This document shows, in pieces, positions 60,193-64,000 of a DNA stretch of 64,000 bases (the stretch's first letter is position 1; each line of letters starts with the position of its first letter). A program made the translations under genes and the position numbers. Source of the stretch: Terebella lapidaria (lineage: Eukaryota > Annelida > Polychaeta > Terebellida > Terebellidae); the NCBI GenBank assembly GCA_949152475.1, contig OX424568.1, forward strand, positions 7,291,667 to 7,355,666, read 5' to 3'. A model generated the notes under the pieces. It saw only the letters and a program-made list of their open reading frames with translations, ran no database searches and was not told where the DNA came from.

Positions 60193-60304
60193 GGACATGT
60201 CCACAGGGGGTAATCGTTTCTACAGCTTATTGGCGTGTGAACGGATTGAGAATCAGATTCACCCCACTGCTCTATCTACTTTGATATCTCGGCGAGTTTT
60301 CAAT
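60193..60304. repeat. ~112-bp conserved block, copy in C6
   Basis: Nearly the same as in C2 (one changed site is CTCTATCTACT). It persists here although the adjoining tRNA-like segment is gone. Confidence 0.72.
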
Positions 60305-60879
60305 CTATTCCAAATGTAAAAGGTGCATTATAAACTAGAAATAACACTGCAACTGACTGTATAAAAACTAAGTTAGAGATAAAAGAGATTAGAGATTAGC
60401 CGACAGTGTGAAGAAGTGTATTCCATGTAACAGTTACTTTATGGTTTTCCAGCCTCCATAGTTATAGTTATGTAACGGTTTTTCAGTCGCCAAGACAACA
60501 GTTTTTAAGCTATGACCTTCAAAATCAATAGGCTTGTGCAGGAGTCTTATGCGCATCTTGTTTGAAAATTTCATGTCATTCCGACAAGGATTGCGCCCGC
60601 TATCGTGCGAACAGACGGACAGAACACATATTTGATCGCTGAGCAACATACAACTGAAGCAATCGCTCAAAGAGCTAGGACTTGGCAAAATAAAGTAATG
60701 AACTTGAAAAGAAGTCTATAATAAACCAGCTAAAAAACGTTTTGATAGAGACTTGAATAGTTCTTTTCTTTAAATTATCTATTTGCTGTGAAGTAAATTG
60801 TACATGTATTAAATTGTGCAGATATGCTATATAGAATAAAAGACATGATCTTGTAAGTTAGAGAGATAAAACAAGTTTT

Positions 60880-60946
60880 GAGAGGGAGTTGAACCCGGGG
60901 TCTATGGATTCAAAGTCCTGAGCTCTACCCACTGCACCAAAGTGGC
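60880..60946 (-). repeat. tRNA-derived segment (C type, Gln-like loop)
   Basis: The minus strand has TTGGTGCAGTGGGTAGAGCTC, one of the better A boxes, then GGACTTTGAATCC and GGGTTCAACTCCC. Confidence 0.68.
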
Positions 60947-61459
60947 CGGCAGCATCAAGTTGTGTTGTATTGTAACAGTTCCTCTATGGCAAATTACTGC
61001 TAAAAACCGGGAAGGGGGCCGGTTTCCTCCGCCGGTTGATCAGCCCCAATAGTTCTGATATAAAGTAGCCTGGCGTTTGACACAGACTGTATTAAGAATG
61101 AAGTTTTAGGCTTTGTTGTATCACTAGCACATCACTGAGTTAGAAAACCACCGAAATGTTGTTTGAGATCTGCATTTGGATACATATATGATATACTGTA
61201 TTGCTATGCAACCGAGTTTTGTATATTCAGGAGATAACACAGATGCGCTATGATGCATGAAACACATGATCATAATGGAACCAATGAGACACTGTAAATG
61301 ACTTGGAAAATATATAGAAAGAAATAATTATGTGTGATGACATAGAATTGACGAAGATTACTGCTGCTATATATATTTGCTGAATTTGTACACTACGAAT
61401 GTGTTGTTTCCTTGTTTGGAATTGAATACATGATCTCATAATGGAGAAAAAAAAAAGTT

Positions 61460-61527
61460 TTGAGATAATATTGAACCCGGGTTTGTGGATTCAAAGTCCT
61501 ACACTCTACGCTCAGCACTAACGTGGC
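61460..61527 (-). repeat. tRNA-derived segment (C type, Gln-like loop)
   Basis: The minus strand has TTAGTGCTGAGCGTAGAGTG, GGACTTTGAATCC and GGGTTCAATAT. A-run 61446-61456 on the plus strand. Confidence 0.65.
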
Positions 61528-62592
61528 TGGCGATGTGAAGCGGAGTGTTTCATATAGCAATGCTATTATCGTTTTCATGTAATGCTTTTCAGTAACGATT
61601 TTCTGTTGCCGTGACAACAGTTTCAGAGCTATGATGTTCCAAATCAAAAGAGTTATGCGGACATTCCGTGCACATATTATGTGAGAATTTCGTCAAAATC
61701 ACACAAGAATCGACTGCACAGCAATGTGTTAAACTTTGGATCTGAAATTCTTGACCCCCATGTATTTCACCTGGAGTTTAAATCGTCAATTTTGATTCAA
61801 CCGCTGTCGGTCATACATCAAATGATGCAGAATTGGCCATAGTAAAAGACGTGAACACTTTTGGAAGTGCAGGTGGAATGAAAGTGGAGTTATGACGATT
61901 TTTAATTTTGTGGTTTTTCAATGACCTTGGCGTTAATTCTTGACCTTTGACCTTGAGAAACAACAGGAATGTTCCGTTATACTGTGTGCATATGCTGTCA
62001 AAATTTCATAAGAATCCGACAAAAATTGACTGCACAGCAATGCATGAAACTTTTGATCCAGAAACTCCTGACCCCCGTCTTTTTAACCCGGAGTCAAAAT
62101 CGTCAATTTTGATGCAACAGCTGTCGGCCATACATCAAAAGATGCAGAATTGGCCATAGTATTCGAGGCTAGAAATCTCGAAACTCCAGATAAAATATAA
62201 CTGGACTTATTACGATTTTAAATTTTTTGGTTTTTGAACGACCTTGACGTCAATTTTTGACCTTTGACCTTCAGAAACGAAAGGCTTATGAGGAAGATCC
62301 TTGCACATGTTGTGTCAAAATTTCATGAAAATCCGACAAGAATTACGCCCGCTATCGTGCGAACGGACGGACAGACAAACATACAAATGAAGCAATCGCT
62401 CAAAGAGCTAGGACTTGGCAAAATAAAGTAATGAACTTGAAAAGAAGTCTATAATAAACCAGCTAAAAAACGTTTTGAGAGAGACTTGAATAGTTTTTTT
62501 CTAGTTGCTTTTAAGTAAATTGTACATGTATTAAATTGTGCAGTTATGCTATAAAAGACATGATCTTGTAAGTTAGAGAGAAAAAACAAGTT

Positions 62593-62661
62593 TTGAGAGA
62601 GAGTTGAACCCGGGTCTGTGGATTCAAAGTCCTGAGCTCTATGCACAGCACCAAAGTTGCC
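62593..62661 (-). repeat. tRNA-derived segment (C type, Gln-like loop)
   Basis: The minus strand has TTGGTGCTGTGCATAGAGCTC, GGACTTTGAATCC and GGGTTCAACTC. Confidence 0.65.
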
Positions 62662-62743
62662 GACAGTGTGAAGTGGTGTATTTATTGTATGTACTGCTAA
62701 AAACCGGGAATGGGGCCGGTTCCTTTGCCGGTTCGTCACCCCC

Positions 62744-62890
62744 AGCAGTCCTAATACAAGGGAGCCTGTCGCTTGACACAGACTGTATTTAGAGCAGTCC
62801 TAATATAAGGGAGCCTGTCGCTTGACACAGACTGTATATAGAGCAGTCCTAATATAAGGGAGCCTGTCGCTTGACACATACTGTATTTAG
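62744..62890 (+). repeat. 49-bp unit repeated three times
   Basis: Units start at 62744, 62793 and 62842 with AGCAGTCCTAAT and end ACTGTATTTAG or a one-base variant. Other C elements (near 15435, 60008 and 63897) have a single copy. Confidence 0.92.
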
Positions 62891-63027
62891 ACTAGAGTTT
62901 TAGGCTTTGTTACATCACTTGTACATCACTGAGTTAGAAAACCACTGAAATGTTGTTTGAGATCTGCATCTGGATACATATATGATATACTGTATTGCTA
63001 TGCAACCGAGCGTGTGTATTTAGGACG

Positions 63028-63139
63028 GGACATGTCCACAGGGGGTAATCGTTTCTACAGCTTATTGGCGTGTGAACGGATTGAGAATCAGATTCACCCC
63101 ACTGCTCTTTCTACTTTGATATCTCGGCGAGTTTTCAAT
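63028..63139. repeat. ~112-bp conserved block, copy in C8
   Basis: GGACATGTCC through GAGTTTTCAAT, the same as in C2 but for CTCTTTC against CTATTTC. Confidence 0.75.
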
Positions 63140-63231
63140 CTATTCCAAATGTAAAAGGTGCATTATAAACTAGAAATAACACTGCAACTGACTGTATAAA
63201 AACTAAGTTAGAGATAAAAGAGATTAGAGTT

Positions 63232-63300
63232 TTGAGGGAGGGTTGAACACGGGTCTTTGGATTTAAAGTCTTACGCTCTATCCACTGCACCAACGTTGCC
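63232..63300 (-). repeat. tRNA-derived segment (C type)
   Basis: The minus strand has TTGGTGCAGTGGATAGAGC (good A box), GACTTTAAATCC (loop changed from the Gln-like form) and a weak B box GTGTTCAACCC. Confidence 0.68.
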
Positions 63301-63553
63301 GACAGTGTGAAGAAGTGTATTCCATGTAGCAGTTACTTTATGGTTTTCCAGCGTCCATAGTTATAGTTATGTAACGGTTTTTCAGTCGCCAAGACAACAG
63401 TTTTTAAGCTATGACCTTCAAAATCAATAGGCTTGTGCAGGAGTCTTATGCGCATCTTCTTTGAAAATTTCATGTCATTCCGACAAGGATTGCGCCCGCT
63501 ATCGTGCGAACAGACGGACAGAACACATATTTGATTGCTGAGCAACATACAAC

Positions 63554-64000
63554 TGAAGCAATCGCTCAGAGAGCTAGGACTTGGCAAAATAAAGTATTGA
63601 ACTGGAAAAGAAGTCTATACACTAGCTTTTACACTAGCTTGATACAGTTATTAAATTGTGTTGTTATGTGGTTTAGAGTGAAATTCATGATCATGATTGT
63701 GTAAGTTGAAAATAAAAATAAAATAATTTCAAGAGAGATTTGAACCCGGGTCTGTGGATTCAAAGTCCTGATCTCTACGCACAGCACCAAAGTGGCCAAC
63801 AGCGTCAAGTTGTGTTGTATTGTGACAGTTCCTCTATGGCAAATTACTGCTGAAAACCGGGATTGGGGCCGGTTCCTTTGCCGGTTCGTGACCCCCAGCA
63901 GTCCTAATATAAGGGAGCCTGTCGCTTGACACAGACTGTATTTAGACAAGAGTTTTAGGCTTTGTTATATCACTTGTACATCACTGAGTTAGAAAACCAC
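63554..64000 (+). mobile_element. C-family element 9, cut by the window end
   Basis: C 5' end (GCTC-AGA-GAGC, one loop base changed), a tRNA-like segment and the ACTGCTGAAAACCGGGATTG region shared with C2, C6 and C8. The right part lies outside the window. Confidence 0.75.
63730..63797 (-). repeat. tRNA-derived segment (C type, Gln-like loop)
   Basis: The minus strand has TTGGTGCTGTGCGTAGAGATC, GGACTTTGAATCC and GGGTTCAAATC. Its A-rich plus-strand leader is broken by T. Confidence 0.65.

Larger units (their letters stand above)
59632..60654 (+). mobile_element. C-family element 6, lacks the second tRNA-like segment
   Basis: Same build as C2 and C8, with the conserved block at 60193-60304. 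The body reads GAGATTAGAGATTAGCCGACAG where the sisters carry a tRNA-like segment, so roughly 65 bp are missing. It ends CTGAGCAACATACAAC with no palindrome. Confidence 0.78.
60655..62387 (+). mobile_element. C-family element 7, 3' module displaced
   Basis: Same plan as C5: tRNA-like segments at 60880-60946 and 61460-61527, then two ~320-bp modules. It breaks after CATACAAA, where C8 starts. Confidence 0.78.
62388..63553 (+). mobile_element. C-family element 8, no 3' palindrome
   Basis: Sister of C2, with two tRNA-like segments, the conserved block (63028-63139) and a local 49-bp triplication (62744-62890). It ends CTGAGCAACATACAAC before C9. Confidence 0.8.

Overview
This window is repeat DNA from a eukaryote, most likely a marine invertebrate animal. 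That guess rests on texture only: long minisatellites, AT-rich repeat families, tRNA-derived segments, and (ACAAAC)n/(AGAC)n tails next to dense TGACCTTGACCTTTGACC and TGACGTCA motifs. The species cannot be named from the sequence. I find no protein-coding gene I would defend; every open frame I examined is a by-product of tandem repeats or of a repeated element.

Layout. (1) 1-640 is a 40-bp minisatellite, decaying to about 760. (2) About 761-4122 is a degenerate 30-bp tandem array, split by a 600-bp inverted-repeat transposon with a TA target duplication (1948-2547) and by a non-repeat patch (936-1118). (3) 4123-13745 is a 15-bp tandem array (roughly 640 units) with a ~3.9-kb internal duplication. 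(4) 13746-14240 is AT-rich and featureless to me, followed by a cluster of a 13-bp motif in both orientations (14253-14404). (5) 14414-64000 is a dense pile of interspersed elements that share one architecture.

The element superfamily is the main result. Each family begins with a small hairpin (4-5 bp stem, 3-nt loop), then 3-4 nt, then a family-specific ~12-nt word X. Each full copy ends with an (ACAAAC)/(AGAC)-rich tail, the constant word CTGACCAACATA, and a palindrome X-loop-X', closed by AA. Four families are clear: A (X = AGTTGACGAATT), B (ACTTGACGAAAT), C (ACTTGGCAAAAT) and D (ACTTGCCAGAA). The 5' X and the 3' palindrome change together between families. All the 5' ends I found (about 28) lie on the + strand. 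Several elements sit inside the tail of another, and the host's severed 3' module resumes right after the guest (26197-26261, 29386-29434, 55411-55459, probably 57798-57844). Family A/B interiors are ~330-bp and ~870-bp modules rich in CRE and nuclear-receptor half-site words. Many A and C elements carry a tRNA-derived segment on the minus strand, followed by a T-run. A ~112-bp block is almost invariant between otherwise diverged C elements and the 1,269-bp units.

Other items: five head-to-tail, nearly identical 1,269-bp units (35035-41378), each ending in a B-type hairpin; and a 704-bp fold-back transposon with an 8-bp target duplication inside an A element (41932-42635), whose empty site is visible in sister copies.

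The elements appear non-autonomous. No transposase, Rep/helicase or endonuclease reading frame is visible, so the machinery must be elsewhere. The architecture recalls Helentron-associated (HINE/DINE-1-like) rolling-circle elements, but that assignment is an inference.
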